Source: Gonapodya prolifera JEL478 (lineage: Eukaryota; Monoblepharomycota; Monoblepharidomycetes; Monoblepharidales; Gonapodyaceae). Taken from it: DNA of 64,000 bases. Position 1 is the first letter of the stretch. Every line of letters starts with the position of its first letter. The position numbers and the translations under genes are program-made. This document shows positions 44,818 through 54,386 of the stretch, in pieces. The stretch is taken from positions 92,503-156,502 of the forward strand of contig KQ965842.1 of assembly GCA_001574975.1 (NCBI GenBank). Direction: 5' to 3'. The notes below the pieces were generated by a model, which was not told the DNA's origin, ran no database searches, and saw only the letters and a program-made list of their open reading frames with translations.

Positions 44818-47415
44818 CTACAACAACGTCACTCCAGCGATCACAGTCGCAACCGCAACCACCAGCCCCCACACTCCATCCCTCGTGCTCTGCGCCCCTC
44901 CGCCCTTCGACCCCGTCCCCCCAACCGTAGCGTTTGTCCCCGCTGACCCACCCGCCGCAGCATCTCTCAAATTAATCCTCCACCCCAACTTCTGATGCAC
45001 CCAGCACTGATAAAACAGCGACGCGGGCGTCGTGGCATTGGGCGTCCATGTGAGCACGAACGGTTTCCCCGGTGTGCCCCACGCGGCCTCCCCGCCTGCG
45101 TAGACGGTATCGGTCGCGGACATGTTTGCAGCCCCGGACTCCCCGAACCCGCCCAGGATCGAGTTGGTGAGCACGAACGGGTGCTGCGAAGACGCGGCGA
45201 TCCGGAAGGTGTACGTTGTTGTGCGGGTGAGGTTCAGAACGGGCGATTCGGCCCCGTTGATGTGGAAGGAGATGCCCCTGTGATGGGTTGCGGGGGTTGG
45301 TGGGTAACGTAGATGGGCGCATCAACGCCTGCCCTTTCATGAGCGCCACAAACACGCAGCACGACTCACCACGCCGGCGGATTCGGGTAATTCGCATTGG
45401 GCCCAACAGTGACATTAAACACGGGCCCGTCGGCGTCCGTGAGGGTCTTGACCACACGAGCCGTGGTGTTAGTGTTGCCCCCCGTGGTGTTGGCGGGTGC
45501 CATGGCCATGAGGGGCGTGCATGTGCGAGATGCAGGCAGGAACTGCAGCGAGAATGTGGGCGGGGCATGGTTGTTAGGGCCGTGGTACAGCACGACGGGG
45601 CGCGTTGGGTCTTCGGTGATGGGACCGTAGGCCCAGACTGGAGATCGCGGAGTGCCGAGTGGCGTGGGGGTGTGGGTGGTGGTGGTGATGGGAAGGGTGA
45701 GAACTCGACCCAAACGGGCGGGTGTGTGAAAAGAAACGGGGCCACAACTTACCAAACGGCCTCGCCTCATTCAGCACAATCTCCGCATCACTTGCAGCCT
45801 TCGCCGCGACCGGCTTGATCGGTCTGGTGTACTCGAAGAAGTATACCCCGGCCTGCTCGGTCACCCCCGTGTAGGTCACGTCGTTAAAGGCAGGGTCACC
45901 ACCGTTGTCGGGGCACACGCCGACGGAGCGGGTGGCTTGGTACTGGAGGGGGAGAGGGGGGGTGAATGCGGTGCGTGGAAGGGGCAAGGGGCACGGGGGA
46001 AGGGGCAAGAGGGACTCACGTCGCACTGGGACCGCTCGGTGATGTAGTAATCGAGCGCGTATCCGGCGCCCTTTCGGTCGATTCCGACGACAGCTACGTC
46101 CGCGCCTACCATGGAGACCTGTTGGGGGCGGGGGCGGAGAGAGAGGAGAGGTATTGTCAGGTTGATGAGTATATGAGCATGAGCGAACCAAAACCTTGTG
46201 GCGCTTAGGCCTCGGTGCACGCTCCGCGTGATGGCCTCGGTCTTCCGTGCTCCGCACTACAGTCCTCGGTGAGCGCTCACGCGCTTAGACCTCGCACATA
46301 CGCACACTGGTGGTATTCGGCACACCAAACGCGGCCCAAAAAGCCGGCGACGTGCCACTTCCACCCTGGAGTGACACTGACGTCGGCGGCGCGATTTCGA
46401 CGCCGAGCGAGATGAGGTTGTTTGGCTGGTCGACGGACCAGTAGAGGTTGTAGGTGCCCTGCTGGAGGGTGGCGCAGCCGTCGTATTTGGCGGTCGGAGA
46501 GGGGGAGGAGCCCGGTGGGGATGTGGGAGGTGGTACGGCTGGTGTGGAAGAGGGAGAGGGAGAGGCAGGCGTGGGAGAGGCAGGTGTGCCGGTTGAGGGC
46601 GTGGGAGGCGGGATGGCGGCGCCTTGGCCGATGACGATGTGGTCAAAGTCTGCTTTGAAGTCCTGTGCGGTGGAGTAGATGTCAGTAAAATGTTGGGCCG
46701 CCGACTCTTCCGCCTCCACCGCCTTTGCGGGTAATTCGCCTCCGGCGAACTCCTTGGTCAGCGCCTAGCAGCGCTTAGGCCTCTGATTCGCTCCCCGAGT
46801 AATATTCCGCTTCGTAGTGCATTCGCCTCCGTTGGACTCCTCGGTCAGCGCCTCGCGGCGTTTAAGCCTCGGTGTCCGAGCGCAGCGACCGGACCGCTCG
46901 GTCTTCCGTGCTTCTTACTCCAAAGCTCGCGTCTCGCTCCTCCGTCCTGCCCGCTGGGCTCGCTGGCCTCCGTCACTCGCCCCCATCCCCACACTTGAGC
47001 GTACCATGCACCAGACCGACACAAGGCCAACGTCGGACCACGTCAACGACGGCACCAACTGCACCATCCACGTCACGCCACGGACCTCTCCCACAATCTG
47101 GGTCGGGTTAATCGGCGTTCCCGCAACGAGATCTGCCCTGGATTCTCCCTTTGCCGCCCAGAACACAACCGCGGGCCCCGGCGGGGTGACGGAAAAGTCG
47201 GCGACGGTGAACGTGCAGTCGTCCACGACGGTCAGCGTGCCCATGACGACGTGTCCCGCCGTGTTTGAGCCGCTGAATTGGGCGGAGAAGCCGACGGCCG
47301 GGTGGGATTTGGGGCATGTCCGGCCGAGCGAGAAGGACGGCGACTGCTGTGCGAGTGAGGATGGGAGGAGGGCGAGCAGGAGAGAGAGAGCAGGGAGGGC
47401 GATTGGGAGGTGCAT
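44818..47415 (-). CDS. Secreted DM13-DOMON-cupredoxin-like protein, probably GPI-anchored
   Basis: Predicted extracellular redox protein. The ATG at 47,415 opens a signal peptide (MHLPIALPALSLLLALL, cut near SLAQQ). Exon 1 holds a DM13 domain (FSGSNTAGHVVMGTLTVVDD; TFTVADFSVTPPGPAVVFWA; a Cys pair). After a ~290-nt intron a Pro/Ser-rich linker leads to a DOMON domain: CATLQQGTYNLYWSVDQPNN, FWAAFGV, VSMVGADVAVVGIDRKGAGY, ALDYYI. DOMON binds haem or sugar, and a Met suited as haem ligand is in VSMVGAD. The C-terminal exons form a cupredoxin-like beta-sandwich with SQHPFVL (first His) and YQCWVHQKLGW (Cys and His). The usual axial Met position is Leu. The end is Gly/Ser/Thr-rich followed by a hydrophobic tail (VWGLVVAVATVIAGVTLL), a GPI-anchor signal pattern. 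Five or six exons. I infer electron transfer or metal handling at the cell surface. Confidence 0.82.
46196..46918. repeat. Intronic GCGCTTAGGCCTC / GGTCTTCCGTGCT repeat, three copies
   Basis: Copies lie near 46,203, 46,769 and 46,857, in two different introns of the DM13-DOMON gene. Two of them also share GCTCGGTCTTCCGTGCT-type sequence about 50 bp further on (46,245 and 46,898). The middle copy contains an inverted GCCTA...TAGGC that can fold. It is possibly a small dispersed element. No ORF is present. Confidence 0.6.
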
Positions 47416-47862
47416 TGTGGGGAGGAGGAGGTGCGGGGCGGCAGACGCTCTTATGTGCAGTTTCGAAAGTGTTATGAAATTATGAACCGCCACATCCAAT
47501 GAGACGGCCGCAGGCACTCAGGGACCCACATTGGGCCACCAGGGGCGGCCTTTCCTGAGAAGACAATGAAGCTTGGTCATGTCCGAAATTTCTCTCTGTC
47601 TTTCTTTCTCCCTAGATCATTTCCCCATCATTCCCTCCACGCTGTTCTGGCATGCCATCTCTTTCTTGAAGTACATATACAACGCAATTGGGAGACCAAT
47701 ATCGAGACAACGGGCGTTTGAGTGACTAAATAAATGACATCAATGTGAGGACTGATTGGAACTGAAAAGGGCCCGCGGGGCTTTCACCTTTGCCGTGGCC
47801 TTGGGGTTCTTCCGACTTCTTCTCTCGCTCTTTCTTCGTTGGTGTCCCTCCGCATACCACAA
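47416..47862. promoter_or_regulatory. Divergent intergenic region
   Basis: This 447-bp gap lies between the divergent starts of the DM13-DOMON gene (minus) and the small two-TM gene (plus). It should carry both promoters. No specific element was identified. Confidence 0.35.
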
Positions 47863-48348
47863 ATGTTGTGCTGTTGTGCAAAAGATGAGGTAAGTGAAGA
47901 ATCGCACCAATTCTTGAAGGATCGGCTCAGGTGCAATTGCATTCCTCGGCCAAACTTGCAGAGCGGTCCCCTGCCCTCCGAGGATATCGAAGCCAGGCTA
48001 GCCTCTCGCCATGCGCAAACACTCTCCTTGGAGCAGTATCCTACGACAACCCAGGCCAAAGTTTTCGCGAAACTGCCACAAGATGTGAGGAAAGGCACTC
48101 AGGACCGATTCTTAGGGTGGATGTGGGTCCCCAAGACCCAGATTGCCATTCGGATCGTCTACCTCTTCGGCGCGATTGCGAGCTTCGTTCTTGCGATCCT
48201 GCAGTTTCACGAAGCGCGGTCGAGTAAAGAAAGTGCGAGCGTGACGGACTGGTTTGCGTTGGTAGTGGGAGGGACCATCTTCGTGAGCTCACTTGAGGCT
48301 CTTACGAGATCTGAAGAGTATATACCGAAAGGCTTCAATTCAGTGTGA
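47863..48348 (+). CDS. Small membrane protein with two TM helices, unknown function
   Basis: A single open exon from the ATG at 47,863 encodes 161 residues, beginning MLCCCAKDEVSEES. The three adjacent Cys near the N-terminus could be palmitoylated. A soluble segment is followed by two hydrophobic helices (IAIRIVYLFGAIASFVLAIL; WFALVVGGTIFVSSLEAL) and a short tail PKGFNSV. A GTAAGT near 47,890 could be a donor, but removing the 41-nt candidate intron breaks the good frame, so I keep the unspliced reading. No family recognised. Confidence 0.6.
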   Translation: MLCCCAKDEVSEESHQFLKDRLRCNCIPRPNLQSGPLPSEDIEARLASRHAQTLSLEQYPTTTQAKVFAKLPQDVRKGTQDRFLGWMWVPKTQIAIRIVYLFGAIASFVLAILQFHEARSSKESASVTDWFALVVGGTIFVSSLEALTRSEEYIPKGFNSV

Positions 48349-48475
48349 TATAAATCAAAAGAATATCTCATTTGTTTCTGTGGCCACTGCTTCGGTCGCC
48401 CACTCGCCCTTCCTTCAAAAGACCTTTCCTCTGTCTCCCTCTTACCCCTTGCCTCTCCTCTCACGCTCCTCTGCC

Positions 48476-51326
48476 ATGTCCCGCGACACATCCGCCGCCG
48501 TCGCCCACGACACAGAACTCTCCTTCCGCTCGCTGCTGACCGAACACCCAGTCCTCGCTGACAACGTGCACGCGACAAAGTACTACAACGCTACACCGCC
48601 ACGCGTTCCCCTGCTCGACGCAGACCGAAAGCGGCCGCCTATTCGAGTGGAGGTTATTAGGGGCGACACGCTCGACGTCGCAAGACAAGTTATTAACGAG
48701 GGCGTGGAGGGGAACGACCCTGTACGACCGCTTATCCTCAACAGTGAGTCTTTTTCCAGGCCTCTCTCTCCTTTTCCCCGCGTCTGTGTCCGCTAACCGT
48801 GCCCACACCCATCTCCATCCCCACCTCTCGCCGCCTACAGTGGCCAGCCACAAACGCCCCGGCGGCGGGTGGCGCACAGGCGCACGCGCTCAAGAAGAGC
48901 AGCTCTTCTACCGCTCCACGTACGCCATGTCACTCGAGGACACGCTGCATCTCGACACCGGGCGGGCGTGGAGGTACCCCTTGCCCCCGACCGCGGGAGT
49001 GTACAGCCCGGGCGTGTTGGTGTTTAGAGAGGGGGAGGGAAGAAGACATGCGTATTTGAGGCCGGAGGAGAGGTGGTGGGCGGATTTTGTTGCGGTAGGT
49101 ATGGGTCGGTCGGGTTCTAGTGCCGTACGCCTGGGAAAGGGAGAGATCTGTCGTCGTGACGCGGAAGGCCTTTTGCTTCAATCGAATCGCATTTCATGAA
49201 GTCATGTTTACTCTTCTATCGAAACAATTACGTGGAGATAACCTTCCGTTCGAGGAGATGAAACATACCACGAGGTCTTTTGTCGTTGAAAGGAGGCCAG
49301 TCCATGTGCTGGCCACTCTCGACGAAGAGCCATTTGAGTAAAAGTTTTACCTCTCACTGAACCCCATTTTTGGAGATTGCTTTCCACTCGAAACCGTTTT
49401 GTGGAGATTGTTGCGTTCGATGAGAGTTAGTTCATCAAGTACCCTTTCATGGGAGATTGCTTTCGACTCGAGGAGATTTTTTTGTCGTTGATTGGATGTC
49501 AGTCGGTACGCCGACCACCCTCAAGGAAGGCTTTGGTTGTTTCGTTTGAGAGGTTTTACCTTTCACTGAACCCATGTTATGGAGACTCCTTTCACGCGCG
49601 GAGAATTTTCTTCGAGACCATTTTGCGGAGATTGCCGCATTCGAGGAGATTGTCGTCGAACCCCTTTCGTGTGACATTGGGAGATTCCTTTGTCGTTGAA
49701 AGAAGGCCAGTTCGGTACGATGGCCATCCACAACGAAACTCCTTTGCTGCGTTGTTGAGACGAAAGCTTTCTCTCATCGAACCCACTTCATTGGATTCTT
49801 TTCCACTTGGGGAGATTTTTATCGAAACTATTTTGTGGAACTTGCTGCGTTCGATTAGGTTTTCATCGAAACCCTTTGGTGGAGAGTGCTTTCGATTTGA
49901 GGAGATGCTTTTGTCGCTGACAAGTCGCCAGTCGGTGCGATGGCCATCCTCAAAGAATGCGTCCGCTTTTCCTGGGAAAGTTTTACCTCTCACGGAACCC
50001 ATTTATTGGATTGCTCACCAATTGGGGAGATTTTGATCGAAACCCCCATTTCACTTGTTTTCCACTGTATAAGTTTTGTCGTTGAAAGGAGGGCAGTCAT
50101 TGTGCGCTGCCAATCCTTCACGAAGAGCCGTCGGTGGCAGGATCTTTGTTTGATTGGGACTCGTCTGTATTTCACAACGGGGATTTTGCTCCTCAAACTG
50201 AGACGTTTGTCGTCACATGGCCTCATCGTTTATCGAGCCCATTTCACGAAGATTGTTTTCATTGGAGGAGTTTTTTGTCGTTGAAAGGAGGACAGTCGGT
50301 GTGGTGGTCATCCTCGACGAAATGCGGGTGGAACGTCGAGCGATCTTTGCTTGAAATTGAATTTTTGGCAGCTCAAGATGAATATTTTTCGGTAATGTTT
50401 CGTAATGGGTGTGACGTCAGTCATCATGGAAAGGAATCTCATCGAACCATTTCGTGAGGATTGTTTTCCAGTCGAGGAGACTTTCCTTGAAGCTATTTCG
50501 TGGTGATTGCTTTCGCTTCAGCTCGAGGATGCTTTTTGTCGTTGACGGGAGATGGCGTCTGATTGCCGACCATACCTCAACGAAAGCTGTTTCTTTGCAT
50601 GATACATCTCACGGAACCCTTTTCATGGGGTGCTTTTTCACTGGAGGGATTTTCATTCAATTCATTCCACGGGGAATGTTTCTCACTTGATGTGAATTCT
50701 GTTATTGCCGGGAGGCCGATCAATGCACCGGCCATCTTCAACGAACCGTTCAGATGTCCTGAAACTTACTCCCGTTGAGCCACGTCGTTTTCGTTGCCCT
50801 GTTTCATCAGTCCACGTCACAGCCTAACCTTTTCGTCATCTTCCGCTCCTCCCAAACCCATTACCTCCACCCCACAACCCGATCCTCCCTTCCCCCCCCT
50901 TTTCGTCCACACCCGCCACCCTACTACAGGTCGCCGCCATGGTCCGCCCACCCACACTCTCAGACGCCGACCGGTCATACCCGCCCCGCGAACGCGCCCT
51001 CACACTCGCCAAGATCCATACCATCCTACGAATAGCTTTGGATAACCCCGAGAACGACGCGCTCGTGCTGGGAGCGTTCGGATGCGGGTGAGGATTAGCA
51101 ATCTGAGTCCGTTAAGTGCCTCATATTTAACCACCATTTGGACGCTCGTTGCCTCCGCAGCGCCTTCCACAACCCTCCCGTCGCGATGGCTAAACTGTTC
51201 AAAGAGGCCCTGCAGGATGCCGAGTTCTCGGGCCGGTGGAAGCGCGTCGTGTTTGCTGTGTACGACCGAAAGGCGCCTGGTAACTATGAGGTGTTTCGGG
51301 ACGTGTTGCATGGGGTGGAGATATGA
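48476..51326 (+). CDS. Microbial-type poly(ADP-ribose) glycohydrolase (TIGR02452/DUF2263)
   Basis: Macrodomain enzyme that removes poly(ADP-ribose). Exon 1 from the ATG at 48,476 ends at PLILN near 48,740. After a ~96-nt intron, exon 2 has the catalytic loop GGG-x6-8-QEE (HKRPGGGWRTGARAQEEQLF) followed by YRSTYAMSLED and GVYSPGVLVFRE. Exon 2 ends WWADFVA at 49,094. The next exon resumes at 50,930 (VAAMVRPPTLSDADRSYPPR, ERALTLAKIHTILRIALDNP, LVLGAFGCG), giving a 1,835-nt intron (49,095-50,929). A last intron leads to AFHNPPVAMAKLFKEAL and WKRVVFAVYDRKAPGNYEVF, ending HGVEI. The joined protein has the complete microbial-type PARG order, with Gly triad, QEE catalytic glutamates and GCGAFHNPP, so it is probably active. 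Length is about 330 residues. Confidence 0.88.
49278..50760. repeat. Degenerate ~200-bp tandem repeat array inside the PARG intron
   Basis: Eight units are recognisable by a core close to TTTGTCGTTGAAAGGAGGCC followed by AGTCGGTGCGATGGCCATCC. They begin near 49,281, 49,485, 49,688, 49,910, 50,075, 50,273, 50,533 and 50,698 (spacings 165-260 bp). Between cores, subrepeats of the type GGAGATTGCTTTCGACTCGA and CGAAACC(A/C)TTTTGTGGAGATT recur. Open frames across it are short and not conserved as protein. The array accounts for most of an intron more than 20 times longer than the others in the window. Confidence 0.9.
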
Positions 51327-51465
51327 GGGTGTTGTTCGTGGGTGACGAAAGCCTCCGTTTAATTTGTGGCCATTGATATGCTTCGGGAGACTAAATTGCG
51401 GCACGGATGTACATATAAATGCACATGATTTGTTTTGATTGTTTTTCTTTTTGGGGACGTTGGCG

Positions 51466-51900
51466 TCATTGAGTGGCCCGACAACAGACTCCAAATATCT
51501 TGGAAGCACTGACAAAAACAGATATTATGGCATCGGAGGTAACAGCAAAAAATGCTTGGTTGCATTGCAGATCTACGACCACTTCAGCCGAACAACTTCG
51601 CATAAAACTCAGTAAACCCTGCTTATCGTCAGGCTTGTAAACCGTTTCAAAGTACTTCCCCTCGCTGTTCACTGATGAACAGGTGTGAGATAACTTAGAA
51701 CAGCGGGGTGGGGCATTTTGTCAATCTGAACACATACCTTTGTGAGTTGCGGAGACCGTTCCAGTGTATCTTTCGCCATTCTTCGCAACAAGCCCCACCC
51801 TCAGTTTTTGATACACGTGGCTGCTACTCATATCGTGACTCTCTGGATGGACCTCCGCCGACTTGATAGAGAACCTGATGTCGGAGCGAACCAGAGAACT
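51466..51900 (-). CDS. Hypothetical protein, at least two exons (tentative)
   Basis: The upstream exon (about 51,900-51,740) reads DIRFSIKSAEVHPESHDMSS, SHVYQKLRVGLVAKNGERYT, GTVSATHK. A GTATGT...CATCAG intron keeps frame into VNSEGKYFETVYKPDDKQGL, LSFMRSCSAEVVVDLQCNQA, ending IFGVCCRATQ with a stop at 51,466. The first exon lacks a clear ATG upstream (an internal one is at MSSSHVY), so the 5' part may be missing or start in another exon. No domain recognised. Confidence 0.4.
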
Positions 51901-51918
51901 GTTGCATATGTCAACCAC

Positions 51919-52440
51919 CCACTTTCAATGCACCTGTTTCTAAAGCTTCTTGTGACAATCCCAGAAGCTGGTGAAATCAGTTTCGTTGGCAGCGAGCCTT
52001 TGAGATCGCGAAGTCAACGGGCATCAGCTATGAGCTAATGGTGCCTGCATGTCCCGACATACTCTGGAGTATTGATGCTGTGCACGACTCGCATTCCAGG
52101 AGCAATTGCTGTCGCCATTGTGGATGTTGAACGTTCCTCTCTGTCCTTTTGATGCGGGCCCGGATACAGAGCCCTCAAAATCCGATGTGCATTTTCTCGG
52201 AGAATGATCTATCCAAGTACAGGTATATCTGGTATAAGTGCGTATTCTGTGTATTCAGCGTATCCAGTGAGTATCCGGCGTGTATCGGGATCTGCGTCAT
52301 TTCACCATTGTCCCAATAAGGTCCGTGGGGTCAACCATCCCCAACCACAATCTAGCCAGGACTGAAGTGAGCCGACTCCCGACGGCAAAGTTGGCGCCTA
52401 TCATTTTGATGCTGATGCTTGCCTTCGCTCAGCTGCGATA
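51919..52440. other. Intergenic, nothing supported
   Basis: There are no defensible genes. A short direct repeat of GTATTC/GTATCC-type pentamers occurs around 52,240-52,290. Confidence 0.4.
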
Positions 52441-53660
52441 ATGGGTGCAACGTGCTCCGTCCACAACAACACCAAAGATACAATGATCATCAAGTATAAG
52501 GCCAATGAATTCGGCACTGAAGTCGGCATTGGGTTGGCTGTTTTCCTTGCAGCTGTAGCTTTTGCCGCTGGTTCTATCGTCGTATTTGGATTTATCCTCC
52601 CAGCTATGGCTGTTGCTGTTGTTGCTGCTGAGGCTGGCGTCGAGATGGGAGTCCTTGGAGTAGCTGCCGCAGAAGGGGCTGAAGGTGGAGCGGTGGTTGA
52701 AGAAGGGGCCAAGGCCTCGTTTCAAGGGCGGTCATCTTTGTGGCTAACGACGGGAAGAAAGTTCTCAAGGCGATTCCTTCCACCATGGGATTTACGTACG
52801 ATTTCATCAGGTATACATATATTTCTTGGCTCTCGATTAAACACTAACGTCATTTATTTCCAGTAAGGTGATTGGAAATGCGGTTGTCAAGCCCGGCGAA
52901 GCCTACGTTTCTGAGAAATCGATTCTATCGCTTGTGATGACGGCAGACATTACACTTGTTGGGAAAGCGACTGACGGTAGAGGCCGAGTGAGGGCAGGCA
53001 AGCTCACCGTTTGGACAGGACCAACAAACAACTCAAACAATGGATATAATGCGACGGATTGCTCCTTTGAAGAGACGATAGGCGATCGTGTGGTCGCTCC
53101 TGAACCGGTAAGTTGGTCTTCTCTGGGAAAAGTTCCAAACCTAATTTTACTTTATGGGGCAGGCTACCAGAAAAGCGTCCGAGATCATGGGTCAGAATGT
53201 CGGGTTTTACACATGGCGCGGCACCTTCTTGAGTGCAAACTCGAATTGATCTGTTGACCAGACCAACGTGCTCAAACAATGGGAGATGTTCACTATCAAG
53301 GCAGATTCTGGATCTAGCAAAGTTCTCATCCAGAACGCTTATAGCAAGAATCTCCTCACTGCATCGCCTCCATCTGACGGGCGAATGAGGCAAGTGGGTA
53401 ATAACCCAGGCATTTGGGAGTTGTTGAAGGTTTGAAACCCGATAAAACCCTCAAGCTCATTTTTCTTTTTTTCGAAGTCATGGAGGCAAATGATCCCGTT
53501 TTTCCAGTTGCGTTCATGACCACTCATGGAACGTACGTTGGTGCTGGGGACAACGACTCCGCGGTCCTGACAGTCGCACAGCAAGTCGGACTTTGGTGAG
53601 CTGACTTATACACGCAAATTTTATCACTGTTACGTAACGGCCCTAAACTTGTTCAAAAGG
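52441..53660 (+). pseudogene. Broken gene: TM head plus beta-trefoil (fascin-like) domain
   Basis: The ATG at 52,441 opens MGATCSVHNNTKDTMIIKYK, then two hydrophobic stretches (IGLAVFLAAVAFAAGSIVVF; FILPAMAVAVVAAEAGVEMG). The frame then has to shift near 52,720 to continue as VANDGKKVLKAIPSTMGFTY. A GTATAC...CAG intron leads to SKVIGNAVVKPGEAYVSEKS. After another intron comes a beta-trefoil-like segment (GFYTWRGTFLSANSN). It is broken by TGA at 53,247-53,249, then resumes in frame as QWEMFTIKADSGSSKVLIQN and IWELLK. A further shift gives FEVMEANDPVFPVAFMTTHG, TYVGAGDNDSA and a GTGAGC donor near 53,596. One stop and two shifts point to a recent pseudogene. Unrecognised introns could explain one shift but not the TGA. 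The family is not named with certainty. Confidence 0.5.
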
Positions 53661-54148
53661 GAAAAGTCGAATCGAGTGCTGTGCAACAAAACAATCCAGC
53701 ACGTCCACCACTCCTCTCCTCGCCGCACATTGCGCAGCGCCAGGTCTTTGTTGCGTACATCGCACATGGATTCGGAGTCGTCGGAACCGCTGAATGGGTC
53801 CGCGTCCTTTGTGGTTGCTGCATCAACCACGGTGCAATCAATCCACCTCACCCATTGCCTGAGATGGATCCGCAGGTTTCCATTTGGGCCGGCACAAGCA
53901 TCAAGGTGCTCATTCGACCGTGAATGTGTTGCCACTCGTACACCTGAACAAGTTTCCAGCCGCTCTGCGCCAGTTTGTGACATCTCAACGGTGCAGCTGC
54001 CTGGGTCGATTGCATCCATTCCATCCACATCATAACTTGAAAGTCCGATCCTTGAATGGCACGACTCCGAGTTCTCGCAGGGCTCCAACTGAACCTTCAC
54101 CGAACATGACACACTTGTCGGCACTTCCCCGCTTCCTTTATGTGGCAC
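53630..54148 (-). other. Open frame of uncertain reality (172 codons)
   Basis: This minus-strand frame has balanced, Cys-containing composition (DGMDAIDPGSCTVEMSQTGA...) and no stop for 172 codons, but no ATG at its 5' end. The opposite strand is also open for 128 codons and could be the tail of the broken gene at 52,441. I cannot tell which, if either, is coding. Confidence 0.2.
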
Positions 54149-54386
54149 GTGCTCAGTCTTTTGAAATGAGGAAGAGCCCAGTTGGTAGCCGTGGATTTAG
54201 AGCGCAGGTGGAGATCAAGGAACGATCGAGAGGTTGGGGTGATGTTCTTCGGTGACCGCATGAGGCCACAATCCACAGTTCTTTGGCTCGGCAGAAAGAG
54301 TACAGATTTATGTGTTTGTACACCACCAGATAAGTTTACAGGTTTTCTTATAGCAGGACAAGTGACGAAAGAGATTTGCTGAAAAT

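Noticed and set aside
47890-47930. GTAAGT...CTCAG candidate 41-nt intron in the small TM gene
   Set aside because: Removing it shifts out of the frame that encodes both membrane helices.
49449-50036. 195-codon frame inside the PARG intron
   Set aside because: It runs through degenerate tandem repeat units, is not conserved from unit to unit as protein, and the PARG domain needs this stretch removed.
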